Shown here in pieces: positions 1 through 7,496 of a stretch of DNA of 64,000 nt (position 1 is its first letter; every line of letters starts with the position of its first letter). A program made the position numbers and the translations under genes. Origin of the DNA: Bacteroidales bacterium. GTDB lineage: Bacteria > Bacteroidota > Bacteroidia > Bacteroidales > UBA932. The stretch lies in assembly GCA_017548985.1 (NCBI GenBank), contig JAFYYW010000039.1, positions 21,004-85,003 on the forward strand, given 5' to 3'. The notes beneath the pieces were generated by a model. The model was not told where the DNA came from, searched no databases, and saw only the letters and a list, made by a program, of their open reading frames with translations.

Positions 1-1
1 A

Positions 2-469
2 TACGATTCAACCCTGCTTGTGAACTGGTGCGGAGAGGATAACCTGGATTCTGTCCGGTCCGCCCTCCAGAAGAACGCTGTCAAGAATCCCCTCAAATTG
101 GTTGTCAACTCCCATCCTGAATATATTCCTTCAAGGCTTTGGTCTTATCTCGTCACAAAGAGCAAGATCCGGGAAGATGCCCGCTGGGCGGAAATCGGTC
201 CCAAAGGGCTTAACCGTCTCGCCGAGACCCTGTCCAACGACTCCTATCATATCAAGGGGCAGAGCCGTTTCAAGGAGGAATTTGTCACCTGCGGGGGCGT
301 CTCACTCACAAACATAAATTATAATACCCTGGAGTGCGTCAAGCATCCAGGACTCTATTTCGCCGGAGAAGTACTTGATATTGACGGGATTACCGGAGGA
401 TTCAACCTTCAGGCCGCATGGTCAACCGGATATCTCGCGGCTCTGAGTATAGCTGGAAAAACCGGCTGA
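2..469 (+). CDS. BaiN/HI0933-family NAD(P)/FAD-dependent oxidoreductase, C-terminal part
   Basis: This is the C-terminal 155 residues of a flavoprotein whose start lies before the window; the frame is open from base 2. The final part reads GEVLDIDGITGGFNLQ followed by AAWSTGY, the C-terminal FAD-contact signature of the HI0933/BaiN family, where the closing Rossmann segment carries a glycine-rich GITGG turn. The family holds FAD and is usually annotated as an aminoacetone oxidase or NAD(P)/FAD-dependent oxidoreductase; its substrate is mostly unknown, so none is assigned here. A spacer of 93 bases follows before the MATE gene, which has its own promoter-like element, so the two are probably separate transcripts. 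Confidence 0.85.
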   Translation, partial: YDSTLLVNWCGEDNLDSVRSALQKNAVKNPLKLVVNSHPEYIPSRLWSYLVTKSKIREDARWAEIGPKGLNRLAETLSNDSYHIKGQSRFKEEFVTCGGVSLTNINYNTLECVKHPGLYFAGEVLDIDGITGGFNLQAAWSTGYLAALSIAGKTG

Positions 470-489
470 TCGACAGGGATTGATCCGGA

Positions 490-510
490 GTGAACACATC
501 GGGAGTTCAC
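490..510. repeat. Inverted repeat upstream of the MATE gene
   Basis: GTGAAC, nine bases, GTTCAC forms a perfect six-base inverted repeat. It lies 26 bases before the -7-like element at 537-544, next to where a -33 element would be, so it could be an operator. No T-run follows it, so it is a poor terminator. Inference only. Confidence 0.3.
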
Positions 511-536
511 GCTGTCCAAACAATGCGGAAAATACT

Positions 537-544
537 TATCTTTG
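537..544 (+). promoter_or_regulatory. Promoter -7 element (TATCTTTG) for the MATE operon
   Basis: TATCTTTG matches the Bacteroidota TAnnTTTG element. No clear -33 TTTG is present. It predicts a start near base 548-550, which rules out the in-frame TTG at 542 as the translation start and favours the ATG at 563. Confidence 0.45.
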
Positions 545-562
545 CGAGACTACTCGGAAGAT

Positions 563-1975
563 ATGGCGAAAGGACAGAAAGACATACTCTTAGGGATGAT
601 CCGAGAGGGACAGCGGATGTCCCTCGGCCAGCAGGTCCGTCTCGCCTTGATTCTGAGTCTCCCCGCCATTCTCGCTCAGATGTCTTCCATGCTGATGCAG
701 TACATCGACACCGGAATGGTGGGTCGCTTGGGAGCCAATCCTTCCGCATCCATAGGACTTATATCAACCAGCACCTGGATTCTCGGGGGCTTCACGGCAG
801 GAGCATGCTCGGGGTTTTCAGTGCAGATAGCCCACCTTTGCGGAGCGAAAGATTTCAAAGGGGCCAGGAAGATACTCCGTGAAGGGCTCACTTCCGTATT
901 GACACTCAGCTTCTTCCTCGCTGCCGTGGGCATAGCGCTCAGCTCTCCCCTTCCCAGTTGGTTGGGCGGGAGCCCTGAGATTACCACTGACGCCTCAAAG
1001 TATTTCCTCATATATTCAGCGTTCATCCCTGTAGGAGCTGTGGGCTGGGCCGCGAGCGCCATGCTCCAAGCCAGCGGCAACATGAAGGTACCCAGCATAA
1101 TGTACACGGCGATGTGCGCCCTGGACGTGATCTTCAATTACATATTCATCTTCAAATGCGGGATGGGAGTGACTGGAGCCGCCCTCGGTACCGGTCTCTC
1201 CGAGCTGGTAACCTCCGCATTCGCGGTCTGGTACGTTCTCATGAGATCCAAAGAGCTTAACATCAAGGGAGAGAAGGGGTCTTTCATTCCCAAGCGGAGG
1301 ACTCTAAACAACGCCTGGGGCATAACTGCCCCGATGTGGCTGCAAAATGTCATAATGAGAGGAGCCTACGTGATGAGCACAATTATTGTAGCGCCATTAG
1401 GGGCTATCGCGATCGCCGCCAACGCGTTCGCCATAACTGCCGAAAGCTTCTGCTACATGCCTTCATACGGCATTTTGGAAGCCTCGACCACACTGATAGG
1501 CCAAAGCATAGGAGCTGGACGGAAAGACGTCGCCAAACGGTTCTCACGGATCACGATGACTATGGGAGCCTTGATACAGACCTTCCTCGGAATCTTGATG
1601 TTCATATTCTCGCGGCAATTGATGGGGCTGTTAAGTGTCGATCCCGGAGTAGTCGAGCTTGGAGCTAAAGTGCTGAGGATAGAGGCATTCGCCGAGACGA
1701 TGTACGCCATCTCTATAGTAGGATATGGCTGCTGCGTGGGAGCTGGCGACACCCTTATGCCAAGCCTTATGAACTTTTGCAGCATGTGGATCGTGAGAAT
1801 CGGACTCGCCGCCATCCTCACTCCGAAGATGGGTCTGCAAGGTTATTGGATAGCCATGTGCTTTGAGTTGAATATCAGGGGTATCCTCTTCCTGTGGAGG
1901 CTCAAGGGGGACAAATGGATGAAGCATAAGGTTGTGGACCGGGAGCGCGAGGAGCTTGAGTACGCTGAAATATAA
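563..1975 (+). CDS. MATE family multidrug/cation antiporter
   Basis: A 470-residue inner-membrane protein with about twelve hydrophobic segments and the two-fold MatE arrangement. The first half opens with LSLPAILAQMSSMLMQYID, the typical MATE helix 1, followed by MVGRLGA. The family exports drugs or metabolites in exchange for H+ or Na+; the substrate cannot be read from sequence. The start is placed at ATG 563 because an in-frame TTG at 542 overlaps the -7-like element. The DUF3737 gene starts 16 bases after the stop and a C69 dipeptidase 15 bases after that, so the three are likely one transcript. Confidence 0.92.
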   Translation: MAKGQKDILLGMIREGQRMSLGQQVRLALILSLPAILAQMSSMLMQYIDTGMVGRLGANPSASIGLISTSTWILGGFTAGACSGFSVQIAHLCGAKDFKGARKILREGLTSVLTLSFFLAAVGIALSSPLPSWLGGSPEITTDASKYFLIYSAFIPVGAVGWAASAMLQASGNMKVPSIMYTAMCALDVIFNYIFIFKCGMGVTGAALGTGLSELVTSAFAVWYVLMRSKELNIKGEKGSFIPKRRTLNNAWGITAPMWLQNVIMRGAYVMSTIIVAPLGAIAIAANAFAITAESFCYMPSYGILEASTTLIGQSIGAGRKDVAKRFSRITMTMGALIQTFLGILMFIFSRQLMGLLSVDPGVVELGAKVLRIEAFAETMYAISIVGYGCCVGAGDTLMPSLMNFCSMWIVRIGLAAILTPKMGLQGYWIAMCFELNIRGILFLWRLKGDKWMKHKVVDREREELEYAEI

Positions 1976-1991
1976 CGAACTTAATAATAAA

Positions 1992-2834
1992 ATGGAGAAA
2001 ATAATCGGACAAGAATTTGGCGGCGAGCGGCCGTTATATCGCAAAAAAGACTTGTATCTGGAGAACGTTGTTATCCACCCCGGAGAGTCAGGCCTGAAAG
2101 AAACCGCTAACATCACATGTGTCAAATGCCGTTTCGAGGGCAAGTATCCGCTTTGGGAGTGCGACGGGTTCGTGGTGAGGGACAGTATTCTTACGGTCGG
2201 AGCGAGGTCCGGGTTGTGGTATTCCCGGAACGGGGAGTTGTACGACACCATCATCGACGCCCCGAAGACCTTCCGCAGGATGGACGGGATCAAGATGAGG
2301 AATTGCTGGATACCCGGTGGGAGCGAGACTTTCTGGGATTGCAGCCGTATTGATGTGAAGGACTGCGTCATCGAGAGGGCTGACTATGTGTTCATGCATT
2401 GTGAGGACATAGTCCTGGAGAATGTCAAGCTCCATGGAAACTACGGCTTCCAATATGCGAAGAACGTGGTCATACGCGACAGCATCCTCAACTCAAAGGA
2501 CTCTTTCTGGGAGGCTGAGAATGTGGAAGTCTATGACTCGGTGATAAATGGGGAGTATCTCGCATGGTATTCCAAGAACGTCAAGCTTGTCCGCTGCCAC
2601 ATCACGGAGACCCAGCCCTTGTGCTACTGCGACAATCTGGTCATGGAGGATTGCACGTTCGGGTCGGATTGCGATCTCGCTTTCGAATACTCAAGCGTAG
2701 AGGCAACCGTCAAGGGGCATGTGGTATCCATCAAGAATCCCCGTACCGGACACATCCATGTCGGATCGGTCGGAGAGATAATCATTGACGAGAATATTAA
2801 AGGACCAGGCGACTGCGTTATCACAACTGACTAA
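1992..2834 (+). CDS. DUF3737 family protein (right-handed beta-helix-like repeats)
   Basis: A 280-residue soluble protein without signal peptide. It begins MEKIIGQEFGGERPLY and continues with LENVVIHPGESGLKE, both typical of DUF3737. The body is built of roughly 20-residue turns of the form (V/I)xDSxxxxxxxFWxxxN, e.g. around residues 60-210, which look like rungs of a parallel beta-helix as in pectin lyases. The function of DUF3737 is unknown; the fold suggests carbohydrate or ligand binding, but no catalytic residues can be named. It starts at ATG 1992, 16 bases after the MATE stop; an upstream in-frame extension inside the MATE gene was discarded. Confidence 0.88.
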   Translation: MEKIIGQEFGGERPLYRKKDLYLENVVIHPGESGLKETANITCVKCRFEGKYPLWECDGFVVRDSILTVGARSGLWYSRNGELYDTIIDAPKTFRRMDGIKMRNCWIPGGSETFWDCSRIDVKDCVIERADYVFMHCEDIVLENVKLHGNYGFQYAKNVVIRDSILNSKDSFWEAENVEVYDSVINGEYLAWYSKNVKLVRCHITETQPLCYCDNLVMEDCTFGSDCDLAFEYSSVEATVKGHVVSIKNPRTGHIHVGSVGEIIIDENIKGPGDCVITTD

Positions 2835-2849
2835 TTCAACTCACATAAT

Positions 2850-4484
2850 ATGAGACACTTCCCTATTGGAGGGCTCCTGCTTTCCCTTGTTTTCGCGTTG
2901 GCTTTCGATTCCTCGTTGGGAGCCTGCACCAACTTGATTGTCACTAAGGGAGCCTCTGCTGATGGCTCGGTCATCTGCACCTACAACTGCGACACTTTCG
3001 GCTATTCCGGATGGCTCACACACTCCCCTGCCGGGAAGCATGAGAAAGGCGAGAAGATCGCCATCCGCTCTTTCTGGCACCCGGCCGAGATCAAGGGATA
3101 CGTGGATCAAGTGGATTATACCTATAATGTCGTCGGCTACATCAACGAGAAGCAGCTATGCATCGTAGAGACCACCTTCGGAGGAAGGCACGAACTGGTT
3201 AACCCGGAAGGGATCCTCGGCTACGACAATGTCATCCAACTGGCTCTCCAGCGTTGCTACAACGCCAGGGATGCCATCCGGGTGATGGGTGAGCTTATGG
3301 CAGAATACGGCTACAACGACGAGGGAGAGACTTTCACCGTATGTGACAAGGAAGAGGCCTGGATAATGGAGATCGTCGGAAAGGGGCCAGGGCGCAAAGG
3401 TGCGGTTTGGGTTGCCTTGAGGATTCCGGACGGCCAGATCAGCGCCCACGCCAACATAAGCAGGATCAGGCAGTTCCCTCAAGTTGCCAAAACGAAGAAA
3501 AACAGCCTTTATCAAGAGATTGAGGGAGAGTGCTTGTACTCAAGCGATGTGATCTCATTCGCCCGTGAGATGGGCTATTTCTCAGGCGAGGACAAGGACT
3601 TCAGTTTCAGGGACGCGTATTGCCCGATCTATTTCATTAAAGTCAGACAGTGCGACGCCAGGGTCTGGAGTTTCTTCCGCCACCACACCGATCCTTCCGA
3701 GATGGACAAGTATATGCCTTACATTGACGGGAAATTCGATGTGTGCGACCATCTCCCGCTTTGGATCACCCCAGACAAAAAGCTGTCAGTGAGGGATATC
3801 ATGGCTGATATGAGGGATCATTATGAGGGCACTTCACTGGACATGACTCGTGACATCGACGCTGGCCCATGGGGCATGCCGGTACGTCCGAGGGCGAAGA
3901 CTTTCGAGTCAAATGGTCAGGAGTATTTCCGGGAAAGACCGATTGCCTCGCCCCAGGCTGGTTTCACAATGGTCTCACAATTAAGGAGTTGGTTACCCGA
4001 CGAAGTCGGTGGATTGATGTGGTTCAACTGCGATGACGCTGACATGATCGCCTATGTCCCCGTCTATTGCTGTGAAAGCGAGATTCCCGTGCCGTTCAGG
4101 GAGGAGAATAACCTCAACGGCATATTCAATGAGAAGGGAGCCTATTGGATGTGCAACATGGTCTCCAATTTCGTGTATCCAAGGTACAGCGCCCTGATCG
4201 GAGATCTCCGTTCGGCCCAGAAGGAGCTTGAGGACTTCTATGCCGATGACCAGCCGACAGTCGAGAAGGCCGCGTCCGAGATGACTCCATCCGGCAGGAT
4301 TACCTTCCTGACATCAAAGACTGTGGGATATGCCGAAAGGATGATGGATCGCTGGAACAGTCTATGGAAAGAGTTGGTAGTCAAATACAACGACCAGCCT
4401 GGAGGATACGGCCAGAGATTCTACGACGCTATAGTTAAAGCCACTGGAGACAGATACAAAGTCCCCGCCGAAGGCAGGGACTGA
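2850..4484 (+). CDS. C69 family dipeptidase (secreted)
   Basis: A 544-residue Ntn-hydrolase of peptidase family C69 (PepD-like). Residues 1-25 form a signal peptide ending SSLGA, and the next residue, Cys26 in ACTNLIVTKGASADGS, is the expected N-terminal nucleophile exposed after cleavage. The region PWGMPVRP (around residue 345) and the WFNCDDA segment fit the large C69 subfamily of gut Bacteroidales. Predicted to work in the periplasm or outside, cleaving dipeptides. It is the third gene of the MATE-DUF3737 transcription unit. The next gene is on the opposite strand, 24 bases after its stop. Confidence 0.92.
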   Translation: MRHFPIGGLLLSLVFALAFDSSLGACTNLIVTKGASADGSVICTYNCDTFGYSGWLTHSPAGKHEKGEKIAIRSFWHPAEIKGYVDQVDYTYNVVGYINEKQLCIVETTFGGRHELVNPEGILGYDNVIQLALQRCYNARDAIRVMGELMAEYGYNDEGETFTVCDKEEAWIMEIVGKGPGRKGAVWVALRIPDGQISAHANISRIRQFPQVAKTKKNSLYQEIEGECLYSSDVISFAREMGYFSGEDKDFSFRDAYCPIYFIKVRQCDARVWSFFRHHTDPSEMDKYMPYIDGKFDVCDHLPLWITPDKKLSVRDIMADMRDHYEGTSLDMTRDIDAGPWGMPVRPRAKTFESNGQEYFRERPIASPQAGFTMVSQLRSWLPDEVGGLMWFNCDDADMIAYVPVYCCESEIPVPFREENNLNGIFNEKGAYWMCNMVSNFVYPRYSALIGDLRSAQKELEDFYADDQPTVEKAASEMTPSGRITFLTSKTVGYAERMMDRWNSLWKELVVKYNDQPGGYGQRFYDAIVKATGDRYKVPAEGRD

Positions 4485-4508
4485 TACTGTTTTGTATGTG
4501 ATTTGCCA

Positions 4509-5957
4509 TTAAAGCGAGTCGCCGAAATCTTTGCGGAACTTCTTCGCCAGCTCTTCCTGCCAGTAGCCGATCTCCTTCATCCTACCGAAGAAGAAACGGA
4601 GCACTTTAGGCTCGGAGACCCACTCAAGGCCACCGATAATCTTGCGGTTGTCCCAGAGCCACTTGACCCTGTCGGCGCAATACTTCACCTGCGAGAGGGT
4701 GAACACCCTTCTTGGCAAGGCCAGACGCAGGAGCTCAAGTTCGGCATACCGCTCTGAGCCATCCGGATTCCTTTGCTCGCTGACAGTACCACGCTCCATC
4801 CCCCTGATACCTCCGGCTATGAAGAGAGCCGCTCCGACTGCAGCCGCGGGATATTGGTTATGAGGAATATCCGGGACAATCTCGGAACAGTTGAGGTGGG
4901 CACCCAAACCACCTGCGGGCTTGATTACCGGCACACCATAGTCATCGAGTTCCTTGACCAGGTAGGCGATGAACTCAGGGCCCTGGCTGATATACTCCAT
5001 GTCGAGGGACTCGATAAGTCCGACGGCCATTGCCTCCATGGAACGGACTTCCATTCCACCATAGGTAAGGAATCCCTCGTAGAGAGGCACGAATTCCATC
5101 ATCTCATCACAGTATTTCTTGTCATGAGAAGTAATAATGCCACCACGAGAGAATCCCAACTTGCGGGCGGAGAAGTAGATGATATCGAAACGATCCGCAA
5201 GAATATGGTATATCTCCTTAGTGGTCATATACTTGCATCTGGGCTCGCGCATCTTCATGAAATACACGTTATCCTGCAGGAGAGATGCGTCAAGGACACT
5301 CCTCACACCGAACTCGTGGCAGATGTCAGTCACAGCCAGCATATTCTCAAGGGAGACAGGCTGTCCGCCGATCAGGTTGGTTCCCGCTTCCACGCGGACG
5401 AACGCGACTTTCTCCGGACCGAGGTCCTTGATGGTCTTCCGCAAAGCCTTAAGATCGAAATTACCCTTGAACGGATCGTCAGACTGAGGAATAAGTCCCT
5501 TCTTGTCAACTAGTTCTATAACTTCTCCACCAACACGGGTGATATGGGCTTTGGTGGTTGTGAAGTGGAAATTCATCAGGGTGTACATCCCAGGTTTGAC
5601 ATATGCCTCGGCCAGGATATTCTCCGCGGCCCTGCCCTGGTGAGCGGGTAGGACATTATCCGTACCGAAGACCTCCTTGACAGCGGCCTTGACACGGTTG
5701 AAAGTCTCTGATCCGGCGTAGGAGTCATCCGCGATCGACATTGAGGCAATCTGGCGGTCAGACATGCCGTTGACTCCTGAATCAGTGATCATGTCAAGGT
5801 AAATGTCCTTATTCTGAAGGAGGAATGTATTGTTACCCGCATCCTGGATGCATTTCAAACGCTCCTCGACAGGAAGAAGGAAAAGTTTCTGCACTACACG
5901 AACCTTGTGCATCTCAAGCGGCACCTGGTTCTCGCTCTGGTAAAATTTTACTGGCAT
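4509..5957 (-). CDS. Tryptophanase/tyrosine phenol-lyase family beta-eliminating lyase, TPL-like residues
   Basis: A 482-residue PLP enzyme that would split an aromatic amino acid into the ring compound, pyruvate and ammonia. Family landmarks align at conserved positions: Asn194 (GTNLIGGQPVS), Asp223 (SVLDASLL), PLP lysine Lys266 (SARKLG), and the carboxylate-binding Arg411 (LRLALPRR). Database annotation would probably say tryptophanase (tnaA). Two positions argue otherwise: Thr133 in HFTTTKAH and Arg389 in GMERGT match Thr124 and Arg381, which bind the phenol hydroxyl in tyrosine phenol-lyase, where tryptophanases carry Asp and Val/Ile. Start at ATG 5957; a longer frame to 6026 would overlap DUF4301. 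It lies 31 bases after DUF4301, probably co-transcribed. Confidence 0.85.
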   Translation of the reverse strand: MPVKFYQSENQVPLEMHKVRVVQKLFLLPVEERLKCIQDAGNNTFLLQNKDIYLDMITDSGVNGMSDRQIASMSIADDSYAGSETFNRVKAAVKEVFGTDNVLPAHQGRAAENILAEAYVKPGMYTLMNFHFTTTKAHITRVGGEVIELVDKKGLIPQSDDPFKGNFDLKALRKTIKDLGPEKVAFVRVEAGTNLIGGQPVSLENMLAVTDICHEFGVRSVLDASLLQDNVYFMKMREPRCKYMTTKEIYHILADRFDIIYFSARKLGFSRGGIITSHDKKYCDEMMEFVPLYEGFLTYGGMEVRSMEAMAVGLIESLDMEYISQGPEFIAYLVKELDDYGVPVIKPAGGLGAHLNCSEIVPDIPHNQYPAAAVGAALFIAGGIRGMERGTVSEQRNPDGSERYAELELLRLALPRRVFTLSQVKYCADRVKWLWDNRKIIGGLEWVSEPKVLRFFFGRMKEIGYWQEELAKKFRKDFGDSL

Positions 5958-5988
5958 AAACGTTTGTATTATGAAATCGTATTTATCC

Positions 5989-7479
5989 TCAAGCTTGATG
6001 CGCCGGACGCAGCAGGTCAAGTACAACTTTCACTGGATTGAAAGTCTCAAGCGGTACCTCCACGAAGACAGTGTTCCAATCACTCATGGCCCCGTTCCAA
6101 AGGCCCGGGAGCTCCAACGCTTTCAACTCCCTACCCTGATAACTCTTAGAGCTGATGAAACCGGCGTCCTGATCGACATGGGAAGGCAGATCGAACTTCT
6201 CCCCGCGATAGTTCTTCAGTATGCACACCAGATCGACCGGGTTGAAATGGGTTGCCCTGGCCATGGCGCCCGCGGCGGCGGGATCATCCTTGTTGATCTG
6301 GACACTCTCCAAGATCTGGAGGGAAGTGCTTCCGTCAGGACCTTCCACAATATAGGGACCGCCACCAGGCTCTCCCTCATTGCGGACCATTCCGCATGCC
6401 CTGATCGGACGATCCAACTTGGAACGGAGCAGTTTCACCTCAGCCTTAAGATCACTTGTCTCAGGCAACACCACGCAAAGCTCGCTGTCTAGGAAAGCCC
6501 TGATCTCTGCACAAAGCCCAGCGTCAGGAGCATCATCGAGTTTCTTAAGGTAATTGAATATCTTGTCTCTCAACCTCAAGGCCTCACCCATCAGCACCTG
6601 TTTGTACAACGAGGTGGTACCCAGCAACTTCTCATGGGCGACATTGTCGATATTCTTGATTGATACCAGCTCGGCGTCCACCTTGTCGAGATTGTGGATC
6701 AGCGCCCCATGCCCGGCAGGACGGAACAACAGTTCCCCATCAGAGGTCCTGAAGGGCTCATTGGCCATGTCGACAGCGACCGTGTCAGTAGCCTTGTCCT
6801 GGTATGTGAAAGTGATGTCATAATGGACTCCATAGCGCTCCTCATACTCAGGAAGCACCTCAGAGACGGCTTTCTCGAATAACTCCCTGTGCTCAGGGGA
6901 GATAGTCACCACAAGCTTGCATACCCCGTCTTGACCACGCATATACTCCTGAGCCTCGACAAGATGCTCGGCTATGGCGGTACGGATCTCGGAAGCGTAA
7001 CGATGGAATTTCAAAACACCCTTAGGCTTCGACCCGTATGCAAGCCCGTCCTCTCCCAGAAGCTTATTCAGGGCGTCCAACCTGTAAGAGGCCGTATCCT
7101 CAGGCTCGCCAAACAACGCGGCGTCATAAAAAGCGAAGTCCTTGATCCTGGCGGCAAGTTTCGCTCCGGGAGCGTCAGAGGGCAGGTCCTCACCCGCCTT
7201 TAATGTGGCGAGTCCGGAGAACATATCCTTAAACATTCTCGAGGCCGCTCCTGAAGCCGGGACAAACTTGCATTTCCCGTCGACGCTGGAACCGTTATAA
7301 TACTCGACCGCGGCCTTCGCCTCATTCCCGGACATAACCTTGATGCCTCGTCCCGGGGTCGCCGGGGCCACTATTCTCATCCAAGGAAAACCTTTCTTGA
7401 AACGCTCCACCTGTGCCTCGACCTGACAGAGGTCAACGCCACGCCCTTTTATCTGGGCGATATCTTCTTTTGTGAACAT
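5989..7479 (-). CDS. DUF4301 family protein
   Basis: A 496-residue cytoplasmic protein of DUF4301, a family widespread in Bacteroidota. It opens MFTKEDIAQIKGRGVD, has FVPASGAASRMFKDMF near residue 75 and GPDGSTSLQILESVQI near residue 378. The GAASRMFK segment and the repeated mention of sugar-like binding loops recall nucleotidyltransferase-like folds, but no function is established and I assign none. It sits 17 bases after the Na/Pi fusion gene and 31 bases before the lyase, all on the minus strand, so these three may form one operon. Confidence 0.88.
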   Translation of the reverse strand: MFTKEDIAQIKGRGVDLCQVEAQVERFKKGFPWMRIVAPATPGRGIKVMSGNEAKAAVEYYNGSSVDGKCKFVPASGAASRMFKDMFSGLATLKAGEDLPSDAPGAKLAARIKDFAFYDAALFGEPEDTASYRLDALNKLLGEDGLAYGSKPKGVLKFHRYASEIRTAIAEHLVEAQEYMRGQDGVCKLVVTISPEHRELFEKAVSEVLPEYEERYGVHYDITFTYQDKATDTVAVDMANEPFRTSDGELLFRPAGHGALIHNLDKVDAELVSIKNIDNVAHEKLLGTTSLYKQVLMGEALRLRDKIFNYLKKLDDAPDAGLCAEIRAFLDSELCVVLPETSDLKAEVKLLRSKLDRPIRACGMVRNEGEPGGGPYIVEGPDGSTSLQILESVQINKDDPAAAGAMARATHFNPVDLVCILKNYRGEKFDLPSHVDQDAGFISSKSYQGRELKALELPGLWNGAMSDWNTVFVEVPLETFNPVKVVLDLLRPAHQA

Positions 7480-7496
7480 GGTTATAGTGTTAAGTG

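Noticed and set aside
4773..5513. 246-codon plus-strand frame inside the lyase gene
   Set aside because: Antisense shadow of a clear PLP enzyme.
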